This document shows positions 1 through 8,888 of a DNA stretch of 64,000 nucleotides, in pieces. Positions within the stretch are counted from its first letter, which is position 1, and every line of letters begins with the position of its first letter. The stretch is from Methyloversatilis sp. XJ19-49. GTDB taxonomy: Bacteria; Pseudomonadota; Gammaproteobacteria; Burkholderiales; Rhodocyclaceae. The notes below the pieces were generated by a model. That model ran no database searches and was not told the origin of the DNA. It worked only from the letters and a program-made list of their open reading frames with translations. The DNA is taken from assembly GCF_024580145.1 (NCBI RefSeq), contig NZ_JANINI010000017.1, positions 17,582 to 81,581 of the forward strand. The letters run 5' to 3'. Position numbers and translations under genes: made by a program.

Positions 1-552
<552 letters not shown>

Positions 553-613
553 CATGGATGCGATCTTCCGTCCGTCGGCGCCCGCCGGCAGGCCGGGTCG
601 CCGTGTCAATGAT

Positions 614-1399
614 TCAGCCTAGAAGGTTCAGGCTCAGCTTGCCGCCAATGCCGAACAGCATGGTCGCCAGCAGCGGTCGAAGAAAACGCTCCGGCAAGCG
701 TGCGGCCACCTGGCTGCCGATCGCGATGCCGGGCAGCGATCCGATGAGCAGCGCTCCCAGCAGCGCCCAGTCGACGTTGCCGAGCCACCAATGCCCGAGC
801 CCGGCAACCAGCGTGAGCGGCACGGCGTGGGCGATGTCGCTGCCGACAATGCGCACCGCCGACAGGCGTGGGTAGAGAAATACCAGTGCTGCTGTCCCCA
901 GTGCGCCGGCGCCGACCGAAGAGATTGTGACCAGCACGCCGAGTATGGCGCCCGTAGCCACCGTCAGTGCATGCAGATTGCGCTCCCGCCATTCACGTAT
1001 ACCCGGCCTTTCGGCCACTGACTGCAGCCTCTTGCGAAACAGCAATGCAAAGGCCGTCAGCACAAGCGCGATTCCGAGCGTACCGCTGATGATCGATGCA
1101 CTGCCATATGCGGAGCCGGAATGCGTCGATAACCACCACAGTGTCAATGCCGCCGCCGGTACGCTGCCGGAACCCAGCCCGGTCACGATGCGCCAGTCCA
1201 CAGTCTGATTGCGCCCGTGCACCAGCGCGCCACCGGCCTTGGTCAGTGCTGCATACAGCAGGTCGGTGCCGACGGCTACCGCTGGGTGAATGCCGAACAG
1301 CAATACCAGCAGCGGCGTCATCAGCGAGCCGCCGCCCACACCGGTCAGGCCGACGATGGCACCGACGAAAAAACCTGCAATGGAATAGCCGAACTCCAT
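614..1399 (-). CDS. TauE/SafE (TSUP) family membrane transporter, probable sulfite/organosulfonate exporter
   Basis: This 261-residue, very hydrophobic protein has about eight predicted membrane segments and the TSUP family opening VGAIVGLTGVGGGSLMTPLL, which recurs in variant form as VLVTISSVGAGALGTAALVF in the second half, so the two-repeat architecture is intact. TSUP proteins move sulfite, sulfoacetate or related anions across the inner membrane. The gene lies directly upstream of cysI on the same strand and is divergent from cysB, so it probably clears or supplies sulfite in the assimilatory pathway. The substrate is inferred from context only. Confidence 0.85.
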   Translation of the reverse strand: MEFGYSIAGFFVGAIVGLTGVGGGSLMTPLLVLLFGIHPAVAVGTDLLYAALTKAGGALVHGRNQTVDWRIVTGLGSGSVPAAALTLWWLSTHSGSAYGSASIISGTLGIALVLTAFALLFRKRLQSVAERPGIREWRERNLHALTVATGAILGVLVTISSVGAGALGTAALVFLYPRLSAVRIVGSDIAHAVPLTLVAGLGHWWLGNVDWALLGALLIGSLPGIAIGSQVAARLPERFLRPLLATMLFGIGGKLSLNLLG

Positions 1400-1517
1400 G
1401 GTGATGTATATCTAGAGTTTAGATGCGCGCGGAAAGGCTGCAGCTTAGTGGGATAGCAAGATAATCGGAAATGCTTTGAAGTAAGATTAAAATCACTTCC
1501 AGTGCTAAAGGCCGCCC
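1400..1517. promoter_or_regulatory. Divergent promoter region between tauE-type gene and cysB
   Basis: This 118-bp intergenic stretch separates two divergently read genes. It is clearly more AT-rich than its surroundings, notably around 1404-1424 and 1478-1500. Both the cysB promoter and the tauE-cysI promoter must lie here. CysB-family regulators bind long, poorly conserved AT-rich sites, so autoregulation is plausible. I could not define -10/-35 boxes with confidence. Confidence 0.45.
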
Positions 1518-2441
1518 ATGAACCTGCAACAGTTGCGTTATGTCGCCGAAGTCGCCCAACGCAACCTGAATGTGTCGGAGGCAGCGCGGGCGCTGCACAC
1601 CTCGCAGTCCGGCGTGTCTCGGCAGATCAGCTTGCTGGAATCAGAACTGGGTGTCGACGTGTTCATCCGGCAGGGCAAGCGGCTGGTGGCGATGACGCGC
1701 CCGGGCGAAGAAGTGGTGGCCATAGCGCGGCGCATGCTGCGCGACATTGGTGCCCTGCGGCAGGTGGGTGAAGAATACGCGGTCGGTGAGCGCGGTCGGC
1801 TGACCATCGCCATGACGCACACGCAGGCGCGCTACGTGCTGCCGCGCATCCTGCCGGAGTTCATGCGTACCCACCCCGAAGTAAGGGTCGCGCTGCATCA
1901 GGGCAATCCGACGCAGTGCTGCGAATACGTGCTGTCCGGCGAGGCCGATCTGGCAATCGCGACCGAAGCGATCGACGAGTACGACCAACTGGTCAGCCTG
2001 CCCTGCTACCAGTGGAACCGCTGCCTGATTACGCCGCCGGGCCATCCGCTGCTCGATCAGACGCCGCTGACGCTGGCGGCCATCGCCGAGTGGCCCCTGA
2101 TCACCTACGACTTCGCCTTCACCGGCGGTTCGACCGTCAATCGCGCCTTCGCCGCACAGTCGCTGTCGCCCAACATCATGCTCAGCGCCATCGATGCCGA
2201 CATCATCAAGACCTATGTCTCACTCGGTCTGGGCGTCGGCATTGTTGCGCAGATGGCGTTCGACCCGGAGCAGGACCGCACCTTGCGCGGAATCGACTGT
2301 GCCCATCTTTTCGAGCCGAGCACCACCCGCATCGGCCTGCACCGCAACGCCTGGCTGCGCGGCTACACCTACGATTTCATCGAGCAGTTTGCGTCCGCGC
2401 TGAGCCGTGAAGTGGTCGATCAGGCGCTCGGCCGCGGCTGA
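1518..2441 (+). CDS. cysB: CysB-family LysR-type transcriptional regulator of sulfur assimilation
   Basis: This 307-residue LysR-type regulator starts MNLQQLRYVAEVAQRNLNVS. The winged helix-turn-helix occupies about residues 1-60, including EAARALHTSQSGVSRQI. The effector domain follows and contains the CysB-type elements YVLPRILPEFMRTHPEV, THTQARY and SLGLGVGIVAQMAFDP. In CysB proteins this pocket senses O- or N-acetylserine, thiosulfate or sulfate to activate cys genes. The divergent position opposite the exporter/cysI pair supports the assignment. Full family length; start chosen at the conserved MNLQQ. Confidence 0.92.
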   Translation: MNLQQLRYVAEVAQRNLNVSEAARALHTSQSGVSRQISLLESELGVDVFIRQGKRLVAMTRPGEEVVAIARRMLRDIGALRQVGEEYAVGERGRLTIAMTHTQARYVLPRILPEFMRTHPEVRVALHQGNPTQCCEYVLSGEADLAIATEAIDEYDQLVSLPCYQWNRCLITPPGHPLLDQTPLTLAAIAEWPLITYDFAFTGGSTVNRAFAAQSLSPNIMLSAIDADIIKTYVSLGLGVGIVAQMAFDPEQDRTLRGIDCAHLFEPSTTRIGLHRNAWLRGYTYDFIEQFASALSREVVDQALGRG

Positions 2442-2507
2442 ATGCCTTCACGAGGCGGTAACCTCGGGCGGCGACAGTGCTGGCACCGACTTTCCGGGCT
2501 TGCCGCC

Positions 2508-3095
2508 ATGACCGAACTTCACGCAGATCCGCTTCATCCGCTGGTGCTCGATGCCGACACCGGTGTTGCCGAACTTGCAGGGGTGCGTTATCTCGCCAGT
2601 CAGCCGGTGCAGGCCAAGGACGGTCGTACCGTGCTCTACCTGACCGAAGCATCTCGGCCGATGCACCTTTTCAAGTTCGTCGGTCCGGCCGCCTCCAGCG
2701 GTGCACTCCCCCACGGCACGCTGTATGTTGCCAGCCTGGGTGGCGATGGCACATGCGAAGGGCACGGCCGGTGGCTGCCTCTGGTGCTGGCGCGCCATGG
2801 ACTGTCGGTACGCGACGGCTACGACAGCCTGCAGGCAATCCTGGCCGACCCGGCCGATGCCGCCTGCCGTGCCGGTGCGTCGCGTATCGAAGGACTGTTT
2901 GCACCTCATGCACGCAACGACGGCGGTGTCTTGCTGCAATGCGATCATGCGACACCGGCACTCGCCTGGCGCGAGGCGCTGGGTGACGCGGCAAGCCTCA
3001 GCTTTGCGTGGCACAGCGCGGCTGCAGAGGAAAGCGTCGCCACAAATCTTCACCTTCAGCGCATCGGCAGCGCTGCTGCGCGCTTGCGCGGTTAA
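2508..3095 (+). CDS. Hypothetical protein, 195 aa
   Basis: I do not recognise this protein. The frame is open from 2442, but the ATG at 2508 (MTELHADPLHPL) gives a more natural start. It is acidic, has no signal peptide or membrane segment, and contains a GRTVLYLTEAS strand and an LYVASLGGDGTCEG stretch, suggesting a small alpha/beta cytoplasmic protein. It follows cysB on the same strand with a short gap and precedes prsT by about 100 bp. Coding is supported by length and by amino-acid composition typical of the neighbouring genes. Confidence 0.6.
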   Translation: MTELHADPLHPLVLDADTGVAELAGVRYLASQPVQAKDGRTVLYLTEASRPMHLFKFVGPAASSGALPHGTLYVASLGGDGTCEGHGRWLPLVLARHGLSVRDGYDSLQAILADPADAACRAGASRIEGLFAPHARNDGGVLLQCDHATPALAWREALGDAASLSFAWHSAAAEESVATNLHLQRIGSAAARLRG

Positions 3096-3165
3096 GGCGG
3101 CTGCAGTCGGCCGTTTGCCCGCAGCCGCCGTGACATGGTCACGGTGCCGCCCGTCGGACGACTTC

Positions 3166-3171
3166 TATAAT
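3166..3171 (+). promoter_or_regulatory. Possible -10 box upstream of prsT
   Basis: A perfect TATAAT hexamer lies 29 bp before the prsT start codon. No convincing -35 hexamer is present at 16-18 bp upstream, so this is only a candidate promoter element. Confidence 0.3.
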
Positions 3172-3199
3172 CCGAAGTCGATCCGCATTCCCGTATTCC

Positions 3200-5998
3200 A
3201 TGAAACGTCATCTCTGGTCACTGATTGCATCGATCCTGTTTGCAGGCGCACTGGCAACTTCGACGGCCTATGCTGCTGATGAGGCCAGTCGCTATTACGA
3301 AGACGCTCTGGTGCGCTACGAGCGCAAGGATGATGCCGGCGCGATCATCCAGCTGAAAAATGCGCTGAAGGCCGATCCCGGCCTGCTGTCCGCACACATG
3401 CTGATGGGCCGGGCAGCCCTGCGCAAGGGAGACTTCGCGTCGGCCGAGGTCGCGCTGCGCGAAGCCCAGCGCAGGGGCGCATCGCGCGCCGAATACATCG
3501 TTCCGCTGGCGAATGTGCTGCTGGCGATCGGCCAGCAGAAGGAACTGCTCGAAACCCTGCAGCCTGCTGATCTTCCCCCCGGCATCCGGTACGAACTGCT
3601 GCTGCTGCGCGCCCGGGCCCATCAGGAAACGAGCCAGTACGCGCAGGCCATCGCAGTCATCAATGAAGCGCGCGCGCTCAATCCGAACGCGGCGGCCGCG
3701 CCGGCGTTGCATTCGCGCATGGCACTGGAGGCCGGGCGCGCCGAAGAGGCTGCGGCGCTCGCCGAACAGGCGACCAACCTCGGACCTGCCGATACCGATG
3801 CCTGGGCGGCGCGTGCCGCCGTTGCTTACGCCTCCAGTCAGCTGCAGGTGGCGCTCGAGCACTACGACCGTGCGTTGAAGCTTGCCCCCGACAACCGCGA
3901 AGCGCTTCTCGGTCGAAGTTCCGTGTTGATGGATCTCGGGCGCATGCCGGAAGCCAAGATTTCGCTGCTCGCATTGTCAAAGGCGGACGTGAACGAGCCG
4001 CGTTCCGCCTATCTGCGCGCCGTGATCGCAGATCTCGAAGGCGATCGAGATGGTGCCAGGAAGCTGCTCGGCGAAGTGGTGGGCCTGATTGATCCGTTGC
4101 CGCGCAGCGCATTGACCAGCCGCTCGCACCTCGCGCTGATCGCCGGACTGGCCCATCAGAGCCTGGGCGGAGCGGTCAAGGCGAAAGAATATTTCGAACT
4201 GCATGTCCGGTTCTTCCCGGCGCAGCCTGCCGCACGCAAGCCGCTGGCTTCGTTGCAGATCGCCGGCGGCGATCCGGCGTCGGCCATCGTGACACTCGAG
4301 CCGCTGGTGCGCAGCGGCACCCGCGACCCGGAAGTGCTGGTGTTGATGGCCAGTGCCTACGGCAAGCTCAAGCGGCATGAACGCTCGACCGAACTGCTCG
4401 AAGAAGCGGCGAAGCTTGGCAAGTCGTCCGAGGTCCAGACCTCGCTCGGCCTGAGTCTGCTCGGGTCCAGGCAGACACAGGAGGGCCTTGCGCAGCTGCG
4501 CGATGCGCTCAAGCAGGACCCGGGGCAGAGCCGGGCCAGCATGGCGCTTGCACTGACGGCACTGCGCGAGCAGCAGCCGAAGCGCGCAGCCGAACTGATG
4601 GAGGCTGTGGTCAAGCGCGAACCCGACAATCTTGCCGCCTTCAATGTACTGGGCGTCGCACGCGCCGCGGCTGGCGAATTTGCGGCGGCACGCAAGGCCT
4701 ACGAAATGGCGCTGTCGAAGGACAGGAATTTCGACAGCGTCAAACTCAACCTGGTGAAGCTCGATCTCGCCGAGGGCAGGCCGGCCGACGCACGACGGCG
4801 GCTCGATGCACTGCTCAAGGAAAAGCCCGACCACGCTGCCGCATTGTTCGAGCGGGCGCAGCTCGATGCGCGGGAGAAGCGCTTCGCCGAGTCGATACGC
4901 GGCCTGGAAACGCTGCGCGACAAGCACCGCAAGCACGTTGACGGTCAGATCGCCCTGATAGAGATGTATGTCCAGACCGGTGCGCTGGACAAGGCGCTTG
5001 AAGTGGCCAAGGACAGCAGTCCGAGTCAGCCGGGTTATCTCGCGGTGCAGGCGGCGCTGGCGCGTGTGCAACTGGCGCGCGGCGACGGGGCCGGTGCCCG
5101 CGCAACCCTGACTTCGATGACGCGGGTGGCGGATTTCGATGCGGTCGCCCAGTTCCGGATTGCTCGCCTCCAACTTTTGGCGGGCAATCCGTCCGGCGCC
5201 GCGTACAGCATCGAAAAGGCGCTGCAGGGAAATCCGGATTTCGTGCCGGCGAAGATCATGCAGGCTGAACTGCTGTTGGGAGAAGGGGCGCTGGACAAGG
5301 CGGATGCGCTCGCGCAGGCGCTGGTCCGGGGCGCGAATGCCCCGCCGGATGCCTTCAAACTGGCCGGCGACGTGGCGTTCGCGCGCCGCCAGTGGCCGGA
5401 CGCCATCGGCCACTACGGAACGGCGCTCGCGCGTGGCGCGGGCGTCGCAGTCGCCGGACGTCTGTACGAGGCGCACCGCCGGGCCGGCAACGCGGCGCAG
5501 GCGAAAGCGTCGGTCGAATCGCTGGTGCGCGCCCGACCGCGTGACCTGGAGATGAAATTGCTGCTGTCGCAGGCGCAGACCGACGCCGGTCAGTTGCGCG
5601 AAGCGAAGCTGACGCTGGAAACCGTGCTGAAGGCGGGTGAATCGGCACCCGTGCTGAACAATCTGGCCAATCTTCAGTGGCAGCTCAAGGATCCCGTTGC
5701 GCAGCAGACCGCCGAGCGCGCATTCAAGCTTGCGCCGGGTGATCCCCTGATACTCGATACGCTGGGCTGGATTCTGGTGCAGAAGGCGCAGCTCGATGCC
5801 GGTCTGCGTCATCTGCGCGAAGCGCGCCTGCGTGATCCCGCGAATCCTGAAATCCGTTACCACCTCGCCTGGGCGCTGGCCAAATCGGGGCGCAAGGCGG
5901 AAGCACGCCAGGAACTGGAAGCTGCGCTGCAGTCCGGCCGTTCATTCCCGGAGATCGAAAACGCGCGCGCGCTCAGGACTGAACTGGGTGCCTCCTGA
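3200..5998 (+). CDS. prsT: XrtA/PEP-CTERM system TPR-repeat protein PrsT
   Basis: The 932-residue protein begins with a signal peptide (SILFAGALATSTAYAA) and is then almost entirely tetratricopeptide repeats. Examples are LLSAHMLMGRAALRKGDFAS near the start, TDAWAARAAVAYASSQLQVA in the middle, and the conserved C-terminal GDPLILDTLGWILVQKAQL block typical of PrsT. The length fits the family (about 900-940). PrsT is part of the exosortase A/PEP-CTERM locus that links exopolysaccharide export with PEP-CTERM protein sorting, and probably acts as a periplasmic scaffold. The next gene encodes a PEP-CTERM protein. Other xrt/prs/eps genes are not in this window, so the locus is split or begins elsewhere. 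Confidence 0.93.
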   Translation: MKRHLWSLIASILFAGALATSTAYAADEASRYYEDALVRYERKDDAGAIIQLKNALKADPGLLSAHMLMGRAALRKGDFASAEVALREAQRRGASRAEYIVPLANVLLAIGQQKELLETLQPADLPPGIRYELLLLRARAHQETSQYAQAIAVINEARALNPNAAAAPALHSRMALEAGRAEEAAALAEQATNLGPADTDAWAARAAVAYASSQLQVALEHYDRALKLAPDNREALLGRSSVLMDLGRMPEAKISLLALSKADVNEPRSAYLRAVIADLEGDRDGARKLLGEVVGLIDPLPRSALTSRSHLALIAGLAHQSLGGAVKAKEYFELHVRFFPAQPAARKPLASLQIAGGDPASAIVTLEPLVRSGTRDPEVLVLMASAYGKLKRHERSTELLEEAAKLGKSSEVQTSLGLSLLGSRQTQEGLAQLRDALKQDPGQSRASMALALTALREQQPKRAAELMEAVVKREPDNLAAFNVLGVARAAAGEFAAARKAYEMALSKDRNFDSVKLNLVKLDLAEGRPADARRRLDALLKEKPDHAAALFERAQLDAREKRFAESIRGLETLRDKHRKHVDGQIALIEMYVQTGALDKALEVAKDSSPSQPGYLAVQAALARVQLARGDGAGARATLTSMTRVADFDAVAQFRIARLQLLAGNPSGAAYSIEKALQGNPDFVPAKIMQAELLLGEGALDKADALAQALVRGANAPPDAFKLAGDVAFARRQWPDAIGHYGTALARGAGVAVAGRLYEAHRRAGNAAQAKASVESLVRARPRDLEMKLLLSQAQTDAGQLREAKLTLETVLKAGESAPVLNNLANLQWQLKDPVAQQTAERAFKLAPGDPLILDTLGWILVQKAQLDAGLRHLREARLRDPANPEIRYHLAWALAKSGRKAEARQELEAALQSGRSFPEIENARALRTELGAS

Positions 5999-6070
5999 AC
6001 GGTGTCGGATATATTTACACCACACATTTTTGCAGTTATCAAGCTGTTGTTTTTATTGAGTATTTAAAAC

Positions 6071-6087
6071 TGGCCTCGATTTTGCTA
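6071..6087 (+). promoter_or_regulatory. Candidate sigma-54 (RpoN) promoter of the PEP-CTERM gene
   Basis: The site reads TGGCCTCGATTTTGCTA. The invariant GG (6072-6073) and GC (6084-6085) are separated by the exact sigma-54 spacing, and the -12 element TTGC is perfect. The predicted transcript would start near 6097, 35 nt before the ATG. RpoN with the PrsK/PrsR pair is known to control PEP-CTERM genes in Zoogloea-type bacteria, which fits. Confidence 0.65.
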
Positions 6088-6131
6088 AGAAGACGCTGAC
6101 AGTCAGCCTAGTCAATGACTTCCAAGGATCA

Positions 6132-6908
6132 ATGATGAACAAGAAAAGCCTGAACATCCTGAGCGCTGCACTTCTGATGGCTCTGAGTGGCGCTGTTTCG
6201 GCTGCCTCGACCAGCTGGTCATTCCAGTCGAACGCCACCTCGTCGGTTGCAGCCACCGGTTTTGCATCGAAGGTCGCCGAGTTCTCGTCGATGACCTACA
6301 CCAACGGTGCAGGCAATTCGGTCACGATGAATGCGTTCGCGAATACTGCGACCAACGCGAAGATTGAAGCGGCCTATCTGAACTACCAGGGTTCGAGCGG
6401 TCTTGGCGTGACCAGCCGCGACAGCGGTTCGAATGATGAGGTAACGTCAACCGGTTACCTGAACAATCCGCAGCACTCGTTCGACAATCAGGGCGCGACG
6501 GAGTCCATCCTGTTCTCGTTCTCGTCGGACTTCACGCTGGAACAGCTCGACTTCGGATGGACGACGAATGACTCGGACGTGCAGGTCTATGCCTACACCA
6601 GCGCCACCGCCTTCAGCACCGGCACCATCCTGACGAAGGATTACTCGACGCTGACCGGCTGGACCAAGGTCGGTGATTTCGCGAGTCCGTCGGATCCGCG
6701 CCTGACGACCAACTCCACGTACTCCCGTTACTGGCTCGTGACTCCGGGGCCCGCATCCGACAAGCTTGACTACATCAAGCTGGCAGGCGTGACCGGTTCC
6801 TACAAGCCGACCACGCCGCCGCCCGCGGTGCCCGAGCCGATGTCCCTGGCGCTCGTCGGTACGGCACTGGCAGGCATGATCGCAGTTCGCCGTCGCAAGG
6901 CTGCCTGA
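6132..6908 (+). CDS. PEP-CTERM sorting-domain surface protein (XDP1-like)
   Basis: This 258-residue exported protein has an N-terminal signal peptide (LSAALLMALSGAVSA), a Ser/Thr/Asn-rich body and a C-terminal sorting signal. The latter consists of VPEP, a hydrophobic helix (MSLALVGTALAGMIAV) and the basic tail RRRKAA, which an exosortase cleaves at PEP. The body contains GLGVTSRDSGSNDEV and FSFSSDFTLEQLDFGW, resembling the exosortase-dependent protein class XDP1. An AAGGA ribosome site precedes the ATG pair at 6132/6135. It is followed by a strong terminator and preceded by a sigma-54 promoter, so it is probably monocistronic and involved in floc or biofilm matrix. Confidence 0.9.
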   Translation: MMNKKSLNILSAALLMALSGAVSAASTSWSFQSNATSSVAATGFASKVAEFSSMTYTNGAGNSVTMNAFANTATNAKIEAAYLNYQGSSGLGVTSRDSGSNDEVTSTGYLNNPQHSFDNQGATESILFSFSSDFTLEQLDFGWTTNDSDVQVYAYTSATAFSTGTILTKDYSTLTGWTKVGDFASPSDPRLTTNSTYSRYWLVTPGPASDKLDYIKLAGVTGSYKPTTPPPAVPEPMSLALVGTALAGMIAVRRRKAA

Positions 6909-6924
6909 TCAGCAGCACGAAACG

Positions 6925-6952
6925 AAAAACCGCGCTTCGGCGCGGTTTTTTT
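6925..6952. terminator. Rho-independent terminator, probably bidirectional
   Basis: The inverted repeat AACCGCGC-TTCG-GCGCGGTT has an A-run before and a T-run after, so it can serve the PEP-CTERM gene and the convergent ABC transporter gene. Confidence 0.9.
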
Positions 6953-6978
6953 CGTCTGCCGCCAGCCCGGCAAAGATT

Positions 6979-8823
6979 TTACCCGGTCGGCTCGTCTTCT
7001 TCCTGTGCCTGCAGGGCCCACATCTGCGCGTACGCGCCATCGAGCGCAATAAGTTCGGGATGCGAACCGCGTTCGACGATGCGTCCGGCGTCCATCACCA
7101 GTATCTGGTCGGCGTCCATGATGGTGGACAGCCGGTGCGCGATGATCAGCGTGGTGTGCCCGCGCGCCACCTGTTCGAGCTGTGACTGGATGGCCTGTTC
7201 GGTCTTCGAGTCCAGCGCCGAGGTGGCTTCGTCGAATATCAGCACTGGCGGGTCCTTCAGCAGCGCGCGTGCAATGGCGACACGCTGCTTCTCGCCGCCG
7301 GACAGTTTCAGGCCTCGCTCGCCGACCTTGGTGTCGTAGCCGTCGGGCAGGCGGACGACGAAGTCGTGCAACTGCGCGGCGCGGCTCGCCGCTTCGACCT
7401 CTTCCGCCGAGGCGGTGACCCGGCCGTACTGGATGTTGTAGTGAATGCTGTCATTGAACAGCACGGTGTCCTGCGGCACGATGCCGATTGCGGTGCGCAG
7501 GCTGTCCTGCGTGAGTTTGCGGATGTCGGTGCCATTGATCGTGATGCGTCCGCCGCCGTTGTCCACGTCATAGAAGCGGAACAGCAGTCGCGCCAGCGTC
7601 GATTTGCCGGAACCTGACTGGCCGACCACCGCGACCCGGCCGCCGGCCGGTATCGTGAAATCGACGTCGTGCAGGATCTGGCGCGCGGGGTCGTAGCTGA
7701 AGTTCACCTGCTGGAAGCGCACTTCGCACGGTCCCGGCGGCAGGGCTTTGGCGTCCCGGTCATCGGCGATCTCGCGGTGGGTGTCCATCAGGCCGAACAT
7801 GCGCTCGATATCGGTCAGCGACTGGCGAATTTCGCGGTACAGCACGCCGAGGAAGTTCAGCGGAATGTAGAGCTGGATCATGAAGGCATTCACCAGCACG
7901 ATGTCGCCCAGCGTCATGCGGCCTTCCGCCACGCCGACCGTGGCGCGCCACATCATCAGCGTGACGCCGATGGCGATGATGAAGGCCTGGCCGATGTTCA
8001 GATACGACAGCGAAACCTGGCTGCGCTCCTGCGCCCGCTGCCAGCGCGCCATCTGTTCATCGTAGCGGCGCGCTTCGAAGCCTTCGTTGTTGAAGTACTT
8101 CACCGTTTCGTAGTTCAGAAGGCTGTCGATGGCACGTGTGTTGGCCGCCGAATCCAGCTCGTTCACTTCGCGCCGCAGTTTGGTGCGCCAATTGGTGACG
8201 ACCACGGTGAACGTGATGTAGATCGCCAGCGTGACCGCAGTGATCAACGCGAACGCCGCTTCGTACTTCACCGCGAGGATGCTCAGCACGAGGCCCATCT
8301 CCACCAGCGTCGGCAGGATGGAATACAGCGTGTAGCTGATCAGCGAGCCGATGGCGCGGGTGCCGCGCTCGATATCGCGCGTCAGGCCGCCGGTCTGGCG
8401 TTCGAGGTGAAAGCGCAACGACAGGGCGTGCAGGTGCTGGAACACCTGCATCGAAATGCGCCGCACCGCCTGCTGCGTCACGCGCGAAAACACGATTTCG
8501 CGCAGTTCGGTCAGCAACGAGGTCGAAAAGCGCAGTGCGCCATAGGCCGCAAGCAGGCCGAGCGGTACCAGCAGCGGTGCCGCTTCGAGCGCACTCTTCT
8601 GCATCGCGGCGGCTGGCGTCAGCGCGTCGATCAGTTGCTTGAAGATCAGGGGCACCGTCACGTTCGCACCCTTGGCGCCGATCAGGAAGGTGAGCGCGAT
8701 CAGCACGCGCCACTTGTAGGCCCAGAGGTAAGGGAAAAGGCTTTTGAGGGTGTCGAGATCCCGGCGGCGGGTGCCGGGTGGAGCTTCGGGCGCGGGCAGG
8801 GGAGCAGCAGCGGAGTGTCTCAT
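6979..8823 (-). CDS. ABC exporter, fused permease/ATPase, Atm1/HMT1 (ABCB) type
   Basis: This 614-residue half-transporter has six membrane helices (about residues 35-330) followed by a nucleotide-binding domain. Walker A is GQSGSGKST, the signature is LSGGEKQRVAIARAL, Walker B is PPVLIFDEATSALD and the H-loop is IAHRLST. The permease contains the ABCB6/ABCB7/Atm1 hallmark SLLNYETVKYFNNEGFEARRYD. Members export glutathione-linked iron-sulfur precursors, heavy-metal thiolates or porphyrins. ATG at 8823 (MRHSAAAPLP) was preferred because sequence upstream of it does not look like this family. It runs convergent to the PEP-CTERM gene. Confidence 0.9.
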   Translation of the reverse strand: MRHSAAAPLPAPEAPPGTRRRDLDTLKSLFPYLWAYKWRVLIALTFLIGAKGANVTVPLIFKQLIDALTPAAAMQKSALEAAPLLVPLGLLAAYGALRFSTSLLTELREIVFSRVTQQAVRRISMQVFQHLHALSLRFHLERQTGGLTRDIERGTRAIGSLISYTLYSILPTLVEMGLVLSILAVKYEAAFALITAVTLAIYITFTVVVTNWRTKLRREVNELDSAANTRAIDSLLNYETVKYFNNEGFEARRYDEQMARWQRAQERSQVSLSYLNIGQAFIIAIGVTLMMWRATVGVAEGRMTLGDIVLVNAFMIQLYIPLNFLGVLYREIRQSLTDIERMFGLMDTHREIADDRDAKALPPGPCEVRFQQVNFSYDPARQILHDVDFTIPAGGRVAVVGQSGSGKSTLARLLFRFYDVDNGGGRITINGTDIRKLTQDSLRTAIGIVPQDTVLFNDSIHYNIQYGRVTASAEEVEAASRAAQLHDFVVRLPDGYDTKVGERGLKLSGGEKQRVAIARALLKDPPVLIFDEATSALDSKTEQAIQSQLEQVARGHTTLIIAHRLSTIMDADQILVMDAGRIVERGSHPELIALDGAYAQMWALQAQEEDEPTG

Positions 8824-8888
8824 CGCACAATTGTAAGGTACGGAGCGGGTGCCACACGGGCTGTCGGCACCGGTTTCGCGCGGATGGC

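Noticed and set aside
3135..3152. Sigma-54 site upstream of prsT
   Set aside because: GG and GC have the right spacing by chance in GC-rich DNA, but neither TGGCA nor TTGC is present.
3977..5863. 628-codon open frame antisense to prsT
   Set aside because: It is a mirror of a high-GC TPR gene, rich in Arg, Gln and His, without motifs; the plus strand encodes an obvious PrsT.
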